Source: Raineyella sp044508675
Lineage (GTDB): Bacteria > Actinomycetota > Actinomycetes > Propionibacteriales > Propionibacteriaceae
DNA: 64,000 bases
Assembly: GCA_044508675.1 (NCBI GenBank)
Contig: JBIQHF010000004.1
Location: 179,802 to 243,801 of the forward strand
Direction of reading: 5' to 3'
Shown: in pieces, positions 36,390 through 45,186 of the stretch
How positions within the stretch are numbered: position 1 is the stretch's first letter
Layout: the number at the start of each line of letters is the position of its first letter
The notes under the pieces: generated by a model
What the model was told of the DNA's origin: nothing
Seen by the model: the letters and a program-made list of their open reading frames with translations, nothing else
Database searches by the model: none
Program-made: the position numbers and the translations under genes

Positions 36390-36920
36390 ATGTACCGCCA
36401 CCACCATTCGGGCCCGAAGGGCCACGAGTTCTCACCATTCTTCGACATGGCCACCAGGATGCAGGGCTTTGCCGGCCCCGGCCGCGCACGCCGAGGCGAC
36501 GTACGTGCGGCGATCCTGCGGCTGCTGGCCGAACAGCCGATGCACGGCTACCAGATCATCCGCGTGCTCACCGACCGCAGCGATGGGGTCTGGAGTCCCA
36601 GCGCGGGCTCGGTCTACCCGACGCTGCAGATGCTGGCCGACGAGGGGCTGGTCAATGCCGAGCAGTCCGGCGGCAAGAAGGTCTACCACCTGACCGATGC
36701 AGGCCGAGAGGCCGTTGCCGAGTTCGAAGGGCAGCGCGCACCCTGGGAGGACGCCGCGGCGACCGGCTCGGACCTGAACGACTACCGCCAGGCCGCCGGA
36801 CGGCTGGCCCAGGCGGTGTTCCAGGTCGGCGCCAACGGCTCGGACGCCCAACGGGCCGCGGCGTTCGAGGTGCTGGAGTCCACCCGCAAGAAGCTGTACG
36901 GGATCCTCTCCGAGGACTGA
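36390..36920 (+). CDS. PadR-family transcriptional regulator
   Basis: The 176-residue protein starts with a His-rich stretch (MYRHHHSGPKGHEF). The PadR winged helix follows (about 38-115): RRGDVRAAILRLLAEQPMHGYQII, GSVYPTLQMLADEGLV, and KKVYHLTDAGREAV. A C-terminal helical dimerisation segment ends the protein. PadR proteins usually repress transporter or stress genes and themselves. The ATG at 36390 follows AAAGGGG. The next gene on the strand, an ABC1 kinase, is 72 bases downstream and may be a target or co-transcribed. Confidence 0.92.
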   Translation: MYRHHHSGPKGHEFSPFFDMATRMQGFAGPGRARRGDVRAAILRLLAEQPMHGYQIIRVLTDRSDGVWSPSAGSVYPTLQMLADEGLVNAEQSGGKKVYHLTDAGREAVAEFEGQRAPWEDAAATGSDLNDYRQAAGRLAQAVFQVGANGSDAQRAAAFEVLESTRKKLYGILSED

Positions 36921-36992
36921 CCGCCCCGTACGACCTGACCGACCCGTACGATCCGTCTGACCCGTAGGCCCCGATCCCCGTCCGGAGGTTGC

Positions 36993-38684
36993 ATGAAGGA
37001 GTCGGCCCTGCGCGCCCGCTACCGGCGGATCGTCTGGTTCTTCGCCCGGGTGACGGCGAGCTTCATCTGGTGGGAGGTCGTGCTGCGGCGTGTCGGCTTC
37101 GGTTGGCTCGCCGACCGTACGCGCAACCGGCGCAATGCCCGCACGGCCGCGCGCTTCCGGATGCTCGCCATCGCCCTGGGCGGATTGATGATCAAGGTCG
37201 GCCAGTTCATGTCGGCACGCCTGGACGTGCTGCCCCCCGAGATCACCGAGGAACTGGCCGGGCTGCAGGACGAGGTGCCGCCCGAGCCCTACGCGGCGAT
37301 CCGCGAGGTCGCGCTGGCCGAGCTGGACTCACCGCTGTCGGAGCACTTCGCCTGGTTCGACGAGGAACCGCTGGCCGCGGCCTCGCTGGGCCAGGTGCAC
37401 CGGGCGCGGCTGACCCCACCCGATGCCGCCGATGTCGGCTTCGACGAGGTCGTGGTCAAGGTGCAGCGCCCCCACATCCGGCAGGTGATCGAGGTGGACC
37501 TGGCCGCGCTGCGACGGGTGGCCAGGTGGTTGACCCACTACCGGCCGGTCGCCTCCCGGGCCGACGTGCCGGCGCTGGTCGAGGAGTTCGCCGAGACGAC
37601 GCTGGCCGAGGTCGACTACCTGGCCGAGGCCGGCAACGCCGAGCGGTTCGCCGCCAACTTCGCCGGGCATCCGCAGGTGTCGGTGCCGCGAGTCGTGTGG
37701 GAGCGTACGACCCGCCGGGTGCTGACCCTGGAGGACGTCAGTGCGATCCGGATCGGCGACCACGAGGCGATCACCGCCGCCGGGATCGACCGCGGTGACG
37801 TGGCGAACGTGCTGGCCGACACCTACCTGCAGCAGATCTTCGTCGACGGGTTCTTCCACGCTGACCCGCACCCGGGCAACCTGTTCGTCACCCCGCGCCC
37901 CGACGGGGCGCCGGGGGAGCCGGACTGGACGCTGACGTTCATCGACTTCGGGATGGTGGGTCGGGTGCCCGACACCCTGCGCGACGGGCTGACCGAGGCG
38001 TTGATCGCGATCGGCACCCGCGACGGCACCCGTCTGGTGCACAGCATGCAGACCCTCGACGTCCTGCTGCCCGGCGCCGACCTGGCCCTGATCGAACGGG
38101 CGTCGATGCAGGTGTTCGACCGCTTCGGCGGGATGAGCATGGACCAACTGCGCAACGTCGACGAGGCCGAGATGAGGCGGTTCGGGCTGCAGTTCCGTGA
38201 CCTGATGCAGGCGATGCCGTTCCAGCTGCCCCAGCACATGCTGATGCTGGGCCGCTCGATCGGCCTGCTGTCGGGGATGTGCACCGGGCTGGATCCCGAC
38301 TTCAACATCTGGGGCACGATCACCCCGTACGCCAAGGAACTGGTCTCCGAGGAGGGTGGCTCGACCACCGACCGGATCGTCGCGGAGGCCGGCAAGCTGG
38401 CGTTGCTGGCGCTCGGCCTGCCCGGGCGTGCCGACCGCGTCCTGACGATGGCCGAGCGCAGCGAGCTGACCCTGCAGACCCCGCAGCTCACCCGCCAGGT
38501 CCGACGACTCCAACGGACGCTGACCCGGACCAACGGCCTGCTGGTCTTCGCTGCACTGCTGGTCGCCGGGGCGCTGGTCTTGGGGCCCGAGCCGGTGCTC
38601 GGCCGGTGGCTGATGGGCGCCTCGGTCGTACCGTTGCTGTGGGCGATGGTGGCCGGCGGCGGTGGCCGGCACGGAGGAGCCTGA
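36993..38684 (+). CDS. ABC1/UbiB/AarF-family atypical kinase
   Basis: The 563-residue protein has the ABC1 signature KVGQ (residues 68-71, within LMIKVGQFMSARLDVLP). The kinase-like core has AAASLGQVHRARL, VVKVQRPHI, the catalytic-loop FHADPHPGNLFV and the metal-binding FIDFGMVG (about 305-335). Two hydrophobic helices at the C-terminus (about 515-555) anchor it to the membrane. Members support quinone or isoprenoid lipid metabolism in other bacteria. In actinobacteria the target is unknown. GGAGG precedes the ATG. Confidence 0.92.
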   Translation: MKESALRARYRRIVWFFARVTASFIWWEVVLRRVGFGWLADRTRNRRNARTAARFRMLAIALGGLMIKVGQFMSARLDVLPPEITEELAGLQDEVPPEPYAAIREVALAELDSPLSEHFAWFDEEPLAAASLGQVHRARLTPPDAADVGFDEVVVKVQRPHIRQVIEVDLAALRRVARWLTHYRPVASRADVPALVEEFAETTLAEVDYLAEAGNAERFAANFAGHPQVSVPRVVWERTTRRVLTLEDVSAIRIGDHEAITAAGIDRGDVANVLADTYLQQIFVDGFFHADPHPGNLFVTPRPDGAPGEPDWTLTFIDFGMVGRVPDTLRDGLTEALIAIGTRDGTRLVHSMQTLDVLLPGADLALIERASMQVFDRFGGMSMDQLRNVDEAEMRRFGLQFRDLMQAMPFQLPQHMLMLGRSIGLLSGMCTGLDPDFNIWGTITPYAKELVSEEGGSTTDRIVAEAGKLALLALGLPGRADRVLTMAERSELTLQTPQLTRQVRRLQRTLTRTNGLLVFAALLVAGALVLGPEPVLGRWLMGASVVPLLWAMVAGGGGRHGGA

Positions 38685-38746
38685 GCCGCCACAGCCGTCG
38701 CCAACCTCAGTCGGCCAGGCGAGTCCGGTGCGGGCCAGCCGCTGCC

Positions 38747-39034
38747 TCAGCCCCGTACCGTCACGACACTGCCGTGGGGATCGATGCTGTCGGCGTCCGG
38801 ATCGTCGAACCAGTGTCCGTTCTCGCCGAGATAGCGGAAGCGCAGGGTGGTGCCCGGGCTCACCGTGACCGCGGTGCTGTAGGTGCCGTTGCTCCGGCGG
38901 CGAAGCACGTGCATCCCAGGCGTCCAGTCATTGAAATCGCCGACGACGCTGACGGTTCCCGTGACTGCATCGGCAGGAATAGCGAAGGTGAGCCGAAGAC
39001 CGGAGGTCTTCCGGTCGGGAGTGAGCCTCAGCAC
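38747..39034 (-). CDS. Stand-alone CBM48/isoamylase N-terminal-like domain
   Basis: The 95-residue protein consists of a single early-set domain. TSGLRLTFAIPADAVTGTVSVVGDFNDW carries the 'GDFNDW' glycogen-binding motif of CBM48/AMPK-type domains. Further beta strands follow (TLRFRYLGENGHWFDDPDAD). Such domains normally sit at the N-terminus of branching or debranching enzymes or AMPK beta subunits. Here there is no catalytic partner in the frame or next to it. It may bind glycogen or act as an adaptor. The start is a GTG preceded by GAGAAAGG. Confidence 0.8.
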   Translation of the reverse strand: MLRLTPDRKTSGLRLTFAIPADAVTGTVSVVGDFNDWTPGMHVLRRRSNGTYSTAVTVSPGTTLRFRYLGENGHWFDDPDADSIDPHGSVVTVRG

Positions 39035-39216
39035 AGTGGGGCCTTTCTCTCAGTGGCACAGACGCCAGGTGAATGACAACGGTGGCATTTTAGCGGCATC
39101 GGGGGGCCCGCCGGCCCCTTGCCTGGCGGCACTTCCGGTGTCCACCAGGCAGTGCCCCTGCGCTACGGGCCGGCGGGGCCGCTCCGTACCGGTGACATGA
39201 CCTGACCAGGATCGGC

Positions 39217-40263
39217 TCAGCTCGTCGCCGTGACCTTCTCCGGCTCGACCAGCCGGAGCGCGGTCGCGCCCAGGATCGCCCGCTCGGCGTCCTCCCCCAG
39301 CCCGGCCGACCCCACGAACCCCACCGGATCCTTCTCCGCCAGGTCGAACGGATGGTCGGTGCCCAGCAGGACCTGCCCCGCACCGACCGTGTCGACCAGG
39401 TGTCGGAGCGCGTGCGGGGAGAACACCGCGGTGTCGTAGTACAGCTGGTCGAACAGCTGAGACGGTGGCACCGAGGTCGTGTGGGCGACCGGCTTGCGCT
39501 CCCACCCCATGTCCAGCCGGCCGCGCAGGTCGCCCAGGCAGCCGCCGCCGTGAGCCAGGCAGAGCACCAGCGGCGTCCGCTCCAGCACGCCGCCGAAGGC
39601 CAGCCGGGACGCCGCGATCGCCGTCTCCATCGGGTACCCGACCAGCTGGGGGAACCAGAAGTCGCCGAGCCGGGCCGGGTCCGGCACCCCCGACGGATGC
39701 AGGAACACGAAGGTCCGGCGCCCGCTGAGCAGCTCCCACAGCGGCGCGTTCACCGGGTCGTCCAGGTCACGCCCGGCACCCTTGGAGCCGATCGCGATCC
39801 CGGCGAAACCCAGCTCGTCCAGGCAGCGGCGGGCTTCGGCCTCCGCACCCGACCAGCCCAGCGGCACCGAACCGAGCGGCTTCAGCCGGTCCGGGGCCTC
39901 CGCGCAGTACTGGGCGAGGGCGTCGTTGCCGCGCCGGACGACCTGCGCGACCAGCTCCGGGTCCGGGCTCGTCGTCGCGAACAGGAACGGCGGCAGCGAG
40001 ACCAGTTCGACGTCGACCCCGGCCGCGTCCATCTCCCGCAGTCGCAGCGACGGGTCGTGCATCGAACGCGCCAGCGGCAGCGGCGCACCCGGCCCGACCC
40101 CGGAGACCTGCGGGTCGAGCACGACCACGTTCTCCTCGACCCGGGACAGATCGGCCAGGCCCCGGGCGGCCAGCCACTGCAGCACCGGCAGGGGCATGGC
40201 GTGGGCATGGACGTCGACGACGGGGGTGCGCGAGTCGGGCCCCGGGGTCCGGGGGCGGGCCAC
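39217..40263 (-). CDS. ACMSD-like amidohydrolase (probable decarboxylase)
   Basis: The 348-residue TIM-barrel metalloenzyme shows VVDVHAHAMP (HxH metal ligands) at about residue 17, the substrate-side LREMDAAGVDVELVS, FLHPSG, CLAHGGG and MGTDHPFDLAEKDPV-type motifs. These follow the order and wording of 2-amino-3-carboxymuconate semialdehyde decarboxylase. It ends the pcaK-pobA-ligA-ligB operon, 20 bases after ligB. A decarboxylase acting on the carboxylated ring-cleavage product is the best guess. Hydrolysis or hydration, as by other amidohydrolases of protocatechuate pathways (LigI, LigJ), is the alternative. GTG 40263 follows GGAAGGAG. Confidence 0.82.
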   Translation of the reverse strand: MARPRTPGPDSRTPVVDVHAHAMPLPVLQWLAARGLADLSRVEENVVVLDPQVSGVGPGAPLPLARSMHDPSLRLREMDAAGVDVELVSLPPFLFATTSPDPELVAQVVRRGNDALAQYCAEAPDRLKPLGSVPLGWSGAEAEARRCLDELGFAGIAIGSKGAGRDLDDPVNAPLWELLSGRRTFVFLHPSGVPDPARLGDFWFPQLVGYPMETAIAASRLAFGGVLERTPLVLCLAHGGGCLGDLRGRLDMGWERKPVAHTTSVPPSQLFDQLYYDTAVFSPHALRHLVDTVGAGQVLLGTDHPFDLAEKDPVGFVGSAGLGEDAERAILGATALRLVEPEKVTATS

Positions 40264-40283
40264 CTGGTCTCCTTCCGGCCGGG

Positions 40284-41150
40284 TCACGGGACGAAGATGC
40301 TGGTCGGGGCCGGGGTGGCTTGGTTTCCGACGGGCTCGTGCAGGACCACGCCCATGCCGTTGATCCATTCACCGATCGGTTCGTACGCCAGCGCGGTGGT
40401 CCGCGAGCCCGGCATGGCGCCGGCGCAGGCGGCCCAGGCCCGGACCTCGCCGGTGCCGTTGCCGGCCAAGGCCAGCTCCTCGTTGCCGATGTCGAGCAGC
40501 TCGGGTGGGCACCCCAGCTCCAGCTGGCGCAGGAACCACAGGTCGAAGTCCTCGTCGATGTCGCCGACCCGCGGTTCGCCGACGAAGTGGGACAGGCCGC
40601 CGGCTCCGATCAGGGCCACCCGTTCCAGCCCGTCGTACGCCCGGATCGCCTCGCCGACCGCGGCGCCGAAGTCGTACGACTGGCGCAGCGTCATCAGCGG
40701 CGGGGTGGTGCAGTTCATCACCACCGGGACCAGCGGCAGGTCCATCGCCGGGGACAACGCGTGGTAGACGGTCATGAAGCCGTGGTCGACGGTCAGCCGG
40801 CTGGACAGCGCGGGCTGGAAGCCGCGCTCCAGCGTCCCGGCGAGGACCGCGTTCGCCAGGCCGGGGTGTCCGGGCACGTACGTGCGGGGGATGCCGAGCC
40901 ACTTCTCCACCGGGCCGAGGTGGCTCTCACCGACACCGACGGCCAGTTGGGGCAGGTTGTCCAGGAAGAAGTTGGTGAAGTGCTCCCCGGACATCAACAC
41001 CACGGCCTGCGCCCCGGACTTGGTGACCCGGCTGCGGACCTGGTCGAGCGCGGCGAAGAACCGCTCGCGCATGGCCGGCGGTGCCGACTCCGGATTCGCG
41101 GACATCATGGGTGCGTGGGCGGCCGAATAGGCCAGCACGATCTCAGCCAT
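40284..41150 (-). CDS. ligB: Class III extradiol dioxygenase, catalytic (LigB-type) subunit
   Basis: This 288-residue Fe(II) enzyme opens protocatechuate-type rings. Candidate iron ligands and catalytic residues are His12 (SAAHAPMM), the His in SGEHFTNFF near 57, a downstream Glu, and the catalytic-base His in GGLSHFVGEP near 187. The segment DHGFMTVYHAL is also typical of LigB. It overlaps ligA in an ATGA. The sequence alone does not tell whether cleavage is 4,5 or 2,3. The neighbouring pobA indicates protocatechuate as substrate. Confidence 0.88.
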   Translation of the reverse strand: MAEIVLAYSAAHAPMMSANPESAPPAMRERFFAALDQVRSRVTKSGAQAVVLMSGEHFTNFFLDNLPQLAVGVGESHLGPVEKWLGIPRTYVPGHPGLANAVLAGTLERGFQPALSSRLTVDHGFMTVYHALSPAMDLPLVPVVMNCTTPPLMTLRQSYDFGAAVGEAIRAYDGLERVALIGAGGLSHFVGEPRVGDIDEDFDLWFLRQLELGCPPELLDIGNEELALAGNGTGEVRAWAACAGAMPGSRTTALAYEPIGEWINGMGVVLHEPVGNQATPAPTSIFVP

Positions 41151-41503
41151 CAGGACTCCTGGGACTCGAGGTGGAAGCGGCCGTCGGCGTCGAGGCGGCC
41201 ATCGGCCCGGGATACGAACCCCTGCCAGCGGGTCCGGCCGGGGACGGTGTCGGAGCCGGCGGGGAACAGCCGGCGGTAGTCGGCCCGCTTCCAGCCGTTG
41301 GCCCGGCAGTACGCGTTGATCAGCACCGGGTGGACGTGGTGGTTGTGGAAGGCCGCCACGTCGCCGGCCAGCAGGGCCGTACGCTCCTCCTCGGTCAGGT
41401 CGTAGCCGTCCACGAGGATGTCGTCGGGACGACGGGCGTCGTCGGGGTCCTCCAGGCGGCGCAGGTGATCGAAGACGGCCTGCTGCATCTGGTAGAGGCT
41501 CAT
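41150..41503 (-). CDS. ligA: Class III extradiol dioxygenase, small (LigA-type) subunit
   Basis: The 117-residue helical protein shows the LigA pattern: YQMQQAVFDHLRRL, a DGYDLTEEERTALLAGDVAAF segment, and HPVLINAYCRANGW. In SYK-6-type protocatechuate 4,5-dioxygenase this subunit caps the active site of LigB. The ATG at 41503 overlaps the pobA stop; an in-frame extension upstream would run into pobA and is not supported. Expression is coupled to pobA on one side and ligB on the other. Confidence 0.87.
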   Translation of the reverse strand: MSLYQMQQAVFDHLRRLEDPDDARRPDDILVDGYDLTEEERTALLAGDVAAFHNHHVHPVLINAYCRANGWKRADYRRLFPAGSDTVPGRTRWQGFVSRADGRLDADGRFHLESQES

Positions 41504-42771
41504 CGGAGGGCCCCCGCGAAGTACCCGGACACCTGCGCGGACACGCCGGCGCCGGTGGTCTGCTCCGGCAGGTCGTACGGCCAGCCGGTGTAGCACTCGG
41601 CCAGGTACTTCATCGAGTCCTTCGACGAGGTGACCGACATCAGCTCGCCGAGCTGGCGACGCTCGGTGAAGCTGTTGCCGTCGGTGTGGGTGTGCAGCAT
41701 CTGGGTCATCCAGTAGCTGAAGTTCTGCGACTTCCAGATCCGCTTGGCGGCCCGCTCACCGTACGTGTCCAGCTCGGAGCGGTCGCCCTCGCGCGCCCAG
41801 CGGACCAGCGCCGGGGCGAGCAGCGCGACGTCGGCGAAGGCCAGGTTGAGGCCCTTGGCGCCGGTCGGGGGCACGGTGTGGGCGGCGTCGCCGGCCAGGA
41901 ACAGGTTGGCGTGCTGCATCGGCTCCTGGACGAACGAGCGGAACTGCAGCACCGTCTTCTCGAAGATCTCCCCGCGCTGCAGCGTGAAGCCGTCCGGGCC
42001 GGCCAGGATCTCGTCGAACCGGTCCCAGATCTGCTCGTCGGTCCAGTCCTCGGCATTGGTCTCGGGGTCGCACTGGAAGTACATCCGCTGGATCTGCGGG
42101 GTGCGCTGGCTGATCAGCGCGAAGCCGGACTCGCCGTGGCAGTAGATCAGCTCGTCGGACTGGAAGGGGGTCCTGGCCAGGATCCCGAACCAGGCGAACG
42201 GGTAGCGCATCGTGTGCTTGGTCCGGCCCGGGACCAGGTCGCGGGTCCTGGACCGGGAGCCGTCGGCGCCGATCACGATCTCGCACTCGATCCGGCAGGG
42301 GGTGCCGTCGGCGTCGGTGAAGTCGATGGTCGGGCGGTCGGTCTCAATGCCGGACACCTGGGTGTCGGAGACGCCGAACCGGACGTCCCCGCCGTCGCGG
42401 GCCCGGGTGGCGGCCAGGTCGATGAAGGCGTCGTTCTGCGGGTAGAGCCAGACGCTCTGGCCGACCAGCTCCTTGAAGTCGACGTGGTGGTTGACCCCGT
42501 TGAAGCGCAGGTAGATGCCGTTGTGCTCGTAGCCCTCGGTGGGGATCCGGCTGATCGCGCCGGTCTCGGTGAGCATCCGCACGCTGCCGGTCTCCAGGAT
42601 GCCGGCGCGGTGGGTGGTGGCGATGGTGTCGTGGTCGCGGTTGTCGATGACGACGTTGTCGACACCGTCGCGGGAGAGCAGGTGGGAGAGCATCAGCCCG
42701 GCGGGGCCGCCCCCGACGATGCCGACCCGGGTGGTGGTGACGTTGCGGTTGGTGCTGTTCTTGGTGGTCAT
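41500..42771 (-). CDS. pobA: 4-hydroxybenzoate 3-monooxygenase
   Basis: The 423-residue class A flavoprotein hydroxylates 4-hydroxybenzoate to protocatechuate with NAD(P)H and O2. It shows the dinucleotide fold GIVGGGPAGLML (about 17-28), the DG motif GADGSRSRTRD near 170, and the FAD-ribityl motif LAGDAAHTVPPTGAKGLN near 295. The residue pattern YPQNDAF, where PobA contacts substrate, is also present. The N-terminal 15 residues are Asn/Thr-rich and longer than usual. It lies 25 bases after the transporter gene and overlaps ligA, consistent with a catabolic operon. Confidence 0.92.
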   Translation of the reverse strand: MTTKNSTNRNVTTTRVGIVGGGPAGLMLSHLLSRDGVDNVVIDNRDHDTIATTHRAGILETGSVRMLTETGAISRIPTEGYEHNGIYLRFNGVNHHVDFKELVGQSVWLYPQNDAFIDLAATRARDGGDVRFGVSDTQVSGIETDRPTIDFTDADGTPCRIECEIVIGADGSRSRTRDLVPGRTKHTMRYPFAWFGILARTPFQSDELIYCHGESGFALISQRTPQIQRMYFQCDPETNAEDWTDEQIWDRFDEILAGPDGFTLQRGEIFEKTVLQFRSFVQEPMQHANLFLAGDAAHTVPPTGAKGLNLAFADVALLAPALVRWAREGDRSELDTYGERAAKRIWKSQNFSYWMTQMLHTHTDGNSFTERRQLGELMSVTSSKDSMKYLAECYTGWPYDLPEQTTGAGVSAQVSGYFAGALR

Positions 42772-42796
42772 GCGGGTTCCTCGTGGTGTGGGGCGG

Positions 42797-44089
42797 TCAG
42801 GCCGAGGCGACCGGGTGGTCGTCGGTCGGGGACTGTGGGGCGGGTGACTGGTCGGGTCGGGCCGGGGCGGGGTGTCCGCCGGGGACGATGAGCAGGGCGA
42901 GTACTGCCAGGACCGCCACCAGCGCGAAGAAGTAGAAGCCCCAGGGGTGGCCCAGCCCGTTGGCGACCAGGGCGCCGGTGACGGCCGGGCCGGCGATGGA
43001 GCCGAGACGACCGATACCGGAGGTCAGGCCCATGGCGGTGCCGCGGGTGGAGCTCGGGTACAGGTGCCCGACCAGCGCGTAGATCAGGGTCATCGCCGAG
43101 AAGACGAACACGCCGGTGACGAAGACCACGACGTTCAGGGCGATGGTGTTGGTGAAGCGAATGCTGAGCAGGGCCAGGAAGAGGGCTGCGAAGCCGAACC
43201 ATGCCAGTACGGAGGGCCTGATGCCCTTGGTGTCGGCGACCCAGCCGGCGACCAGCAGCCCGACCACGGCACCGGTGTTCATCACGAACAGCATCACCAG
43301 CGAGCCGGCCAGCGAGTAGCCGGACGCCTTCATGATCTGCGGCAGCCAGGTGAGCAGGCCGTACACCAGGAGCAGGCCCATGAAGGCGCCGATCCAGGTA
43401 CCCAGGCTGCTGCGCAGGTAGGTCCGGTCGAGCAGGCTGGACAGCGGCAGCTTCTCGGCGGTGGCCACCTGCGGCTGGTGGGAGGTGTCGAGGCCGCGGG
43501 CGAGCACGGCGGCCAGGACCAGGCCCAACGCGCCGCCGACGTAGAACAGCCACTGCCAGTGGCCGGTGGTCGCCAGGGCGAACAGGGAGGCGGCGATCGC
43601 ACCGACGTGGTAGCCGGTCATGGTGATCGTGGCGGACTTGGCCCTGTGCCGGGGCGGGGCCACCTCGCTCATGATCGTCAGCGCGACCGGCTGGACCGCG
43701 CCGAGCCCCAGGCCGGCGATGAACCGCAGCACGATGAACAGGCCGATGCTGGGGGCGAACGGCTGCAGCAGCGTGAAGACCGAGAACACCACCACCGAGA
43801 CCACCACGGCGGGCTTGCGGCCCAGGCGGTCGGCGACCGGTCCGACGAGGCTGGCGCCGACACCGACGCCGACCAGCGACATGGTCGCCAGCAGGGTGGC
43901 GGAGCTCGGGGTGAGCCCGAGGTGCTGGCTGCCGAGCATGACGGGGATCACGGCCCCGAGCGTCACCAGGTCGAATCCCTCCAGGACGACGGCCAGCCAG
44001 CACAGGGCAGCGGTCAGCAGCTGACGGGAGGGTGCCTCCGGGGCGGAGCGTGCTGCGCGGGCCGGAGCGGAGGTCAGGGTCGACGTCAC
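42797..44089 (-). CDS. pcaK: MFS aromatic acid:H+ symporter (PcaK-like)
   Basis: The 430-residue protein has twelve hydrophobic helices. The AAHS-family signatures are LEGFDLVTLGAVIPV in helix 1 (the FD pair is required in PcaK), the loop 2-3 motif GPVADRLGRKPAV, and the loop 8-9 region GWVADTKGIRPS. It imports 4-hydroxybenzoate or protocatechuate by proton symport. It is the first gene of the operon, and the GTG start follows AGGAG. The divergent LysR gene is 165 bp away. Confidence 0.88.
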   Translation of the reverse strand: MTSTLTSAPARAARSAPEAPSRQLLTAALCWLAVVLEGFDLVTLGAVIPVMLGSQHLGLTPSSATLLATMSLVGVGVGASLVGPVADRLGRKPAVVVSVVVFSVFTLLQPFAPSIGLFIVLRFIAGLGLGAVQPVALTIMSEVAPPRHRAKSATITMTGYHVGAIAASLFALATTGHWQWLFYVGGALGLVLAAVLARGLDTSHQPQVATAEKLPLSSLLDRTYLRSSLGTWIGAFMGLLLVYGLLTWLPQIMKASGYSLAGSLVMLFVMNTGAVVGLLVAGWVADTKGIRPSVLAWFGFAALFLALLSIRFTNTIALNVVVFVTGVFVFSAMTLIYALVGHLYPSSTRGTAMGLTSGIGRLGSIAGPAVTGALVANGLGHPWGFYFFALVAVLAVLALLIVPGGHPAPARPDQSPAPQSPTDDHPVASA

Positions 44090-44194
44090 TGTCGTCTCCT
44101 CTTCCTTGAGGTGTCGGGCCGTGGCCCGGGGTGACAGGTCCTGTGGGGAACCTGCTGACGAGAAAACGGTAAGTGACCCAGCTCACCTTAATCC

Positions 44195-44233
44195 AATAGA
44201 TGTTGTCGGCGCTCAGTATCGATGTCTTCTATT
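44195..44233. promoter_or_regulatory. Inverted repeat in the lysR-pcaK divergent promoter
   Basis: AATAGA (44195-44200) and TCTATT (44228-44233) form an inverted repeat with a 27-base gap in the 165-bp divergent region. It is a candidate LysR-type regulatory site, but the half-sites are short. TATCCT (44242-44247) lies six bases before the lysR GTG and is a likely leaderless -10. Confidence 0.35.
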
Positions 44234-44253
44234 CCGGTCGGTATCCTCCAGTC

Positions 44254-45168
44254 GTGGCCGAGGACCTGAACTCCCTGCGTACGCTGCTGATGCTCTACGA
44301 GACCCGCAGCGTCACCGTCGCCGCGGAGCGCCTCCACGTCTCACAGCCCACGGTCAGCTACACGCTGTCGCGGCTGCGGCGGCGCTTCGGCGACGACCTG
44401 TTCCGGCGCGAGGGGAACACACTGGTGCCGACCAGTCGGGCCCGACGCCTCTACGACGCCCTGCACGAGCCGTTCACCAAGGTGGATCGGGTCGTCTCGG
44501 AGGCCTCCAGCGTGTTCGACCCGGCGCTGGTCGGTGGGGAGGTGGTGCTGTCCCTGTCCTCACTCGGGGAGATCACCTGGCTGCCGATCATCTTCGCGGC
44601 GTTCGAACGGCGCGCGCCCACCATGCGGTTGCGCGTCACGCCGCTGGACATCGCCGCGGTGGAGGACGACCTGGTCCGCGGCACGGTCGACCTGGCGATC
44701 ACGATGACCGTGCTGCCCAGCGCCCGGCTGTGGCGCGAACCCTTCTACGACCCCGAGTACGTCGCGGTGACCCACGCCGATCATCCGCTCGGGCCGAACG
44801 AGGAGGACGTCCGCGACCGGCGCTTCCTGGTGGTCGGTGGACGCGAGGGGCACGTGTTCCTGCGGGACGCTCTCTACGAGCACGGCCTCGACGAGCGCGT
44901 CGTGCTGTCGGTGCACGGCTACGCGGCGGTGCCGCACCTGCTCGAGACGACCGATCTGGTGGCGCTGCTGCCCCGCTACTTCGCCGAGGTCTACCGGCGC
45001 CACCTGCCACTGGCGGTCAGCCGGCTGCCCTGGCCGGTCCCCAATCCGCGCACCGCCCTGTACTCCCGGCGCGAGGAAAGCCTGTCCCCGGCCCAGACCT
45101 GGTTCCGTACGCTGGTGCTGGACTCCCTGCGGGCGGACCTGCCGCACTACGAGCGCCTGGACCGGTGA
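44254..45168 (+). CDS. LysR-family transcriptional regulator
   Basis: The 304-residue regulator has an N-terminal winged helix-turn-helix (LRTLLMLYETRSVTVAAERLHVSQPTVSYTLSRLRRRFGDDLF, about 6-50). A LysR substrate-binding domain (about 90-295) follows. I chose GTG 44254, directly behind the -10-like TATCCT; an ATG 18 codons upstream gives an unusual N-terminus. It is divergent from pcaK-pobA-ligA-ligB, the standard arrangement for an activator of an aromatic catabolic operon. The effector is probably 4-hydroxybenzoate, protocatechuate or a ring-cleavage product. Confidence 0.9.
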   Translation: MAEDLNSLRTLLMLYETRSVTVAAERLHVSQPTVSYTLSRLRRRFGDDLFRREGNTLVPTSRARRLYDALHEPFTKVDRVVSEASSVFDPALVGGEVVLSLSSLGEITWLPIIFAAFERRAPTMRLRVTPLDIAAVEDDLVRGTVDLAITMTVLPSARLWREPFYDPEYVAVTHADHPLGPNEEDVRDRRFLVVGGREGHVFLRDALYEHGLDERVVLSVHGYAAVPHLLETTDLVALLPRYFAEVYRRHLPLAVSRLPWPVPNPRTALYSRREESLSPAQTWFRTLVLDSLRADLPHYERLDR

Positions 45169-45186
45169 GCCCCCGCGGCCGGATCC

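Noticed and set aside
41504..41596. N-terminal extension of LigA by 31 codons
   Set aside because: It lies wholly inside pobA in another frame, is Arg-rich, and is unlike LigA. ATG 41503 overlaps the pobA stop as expected for coupling.
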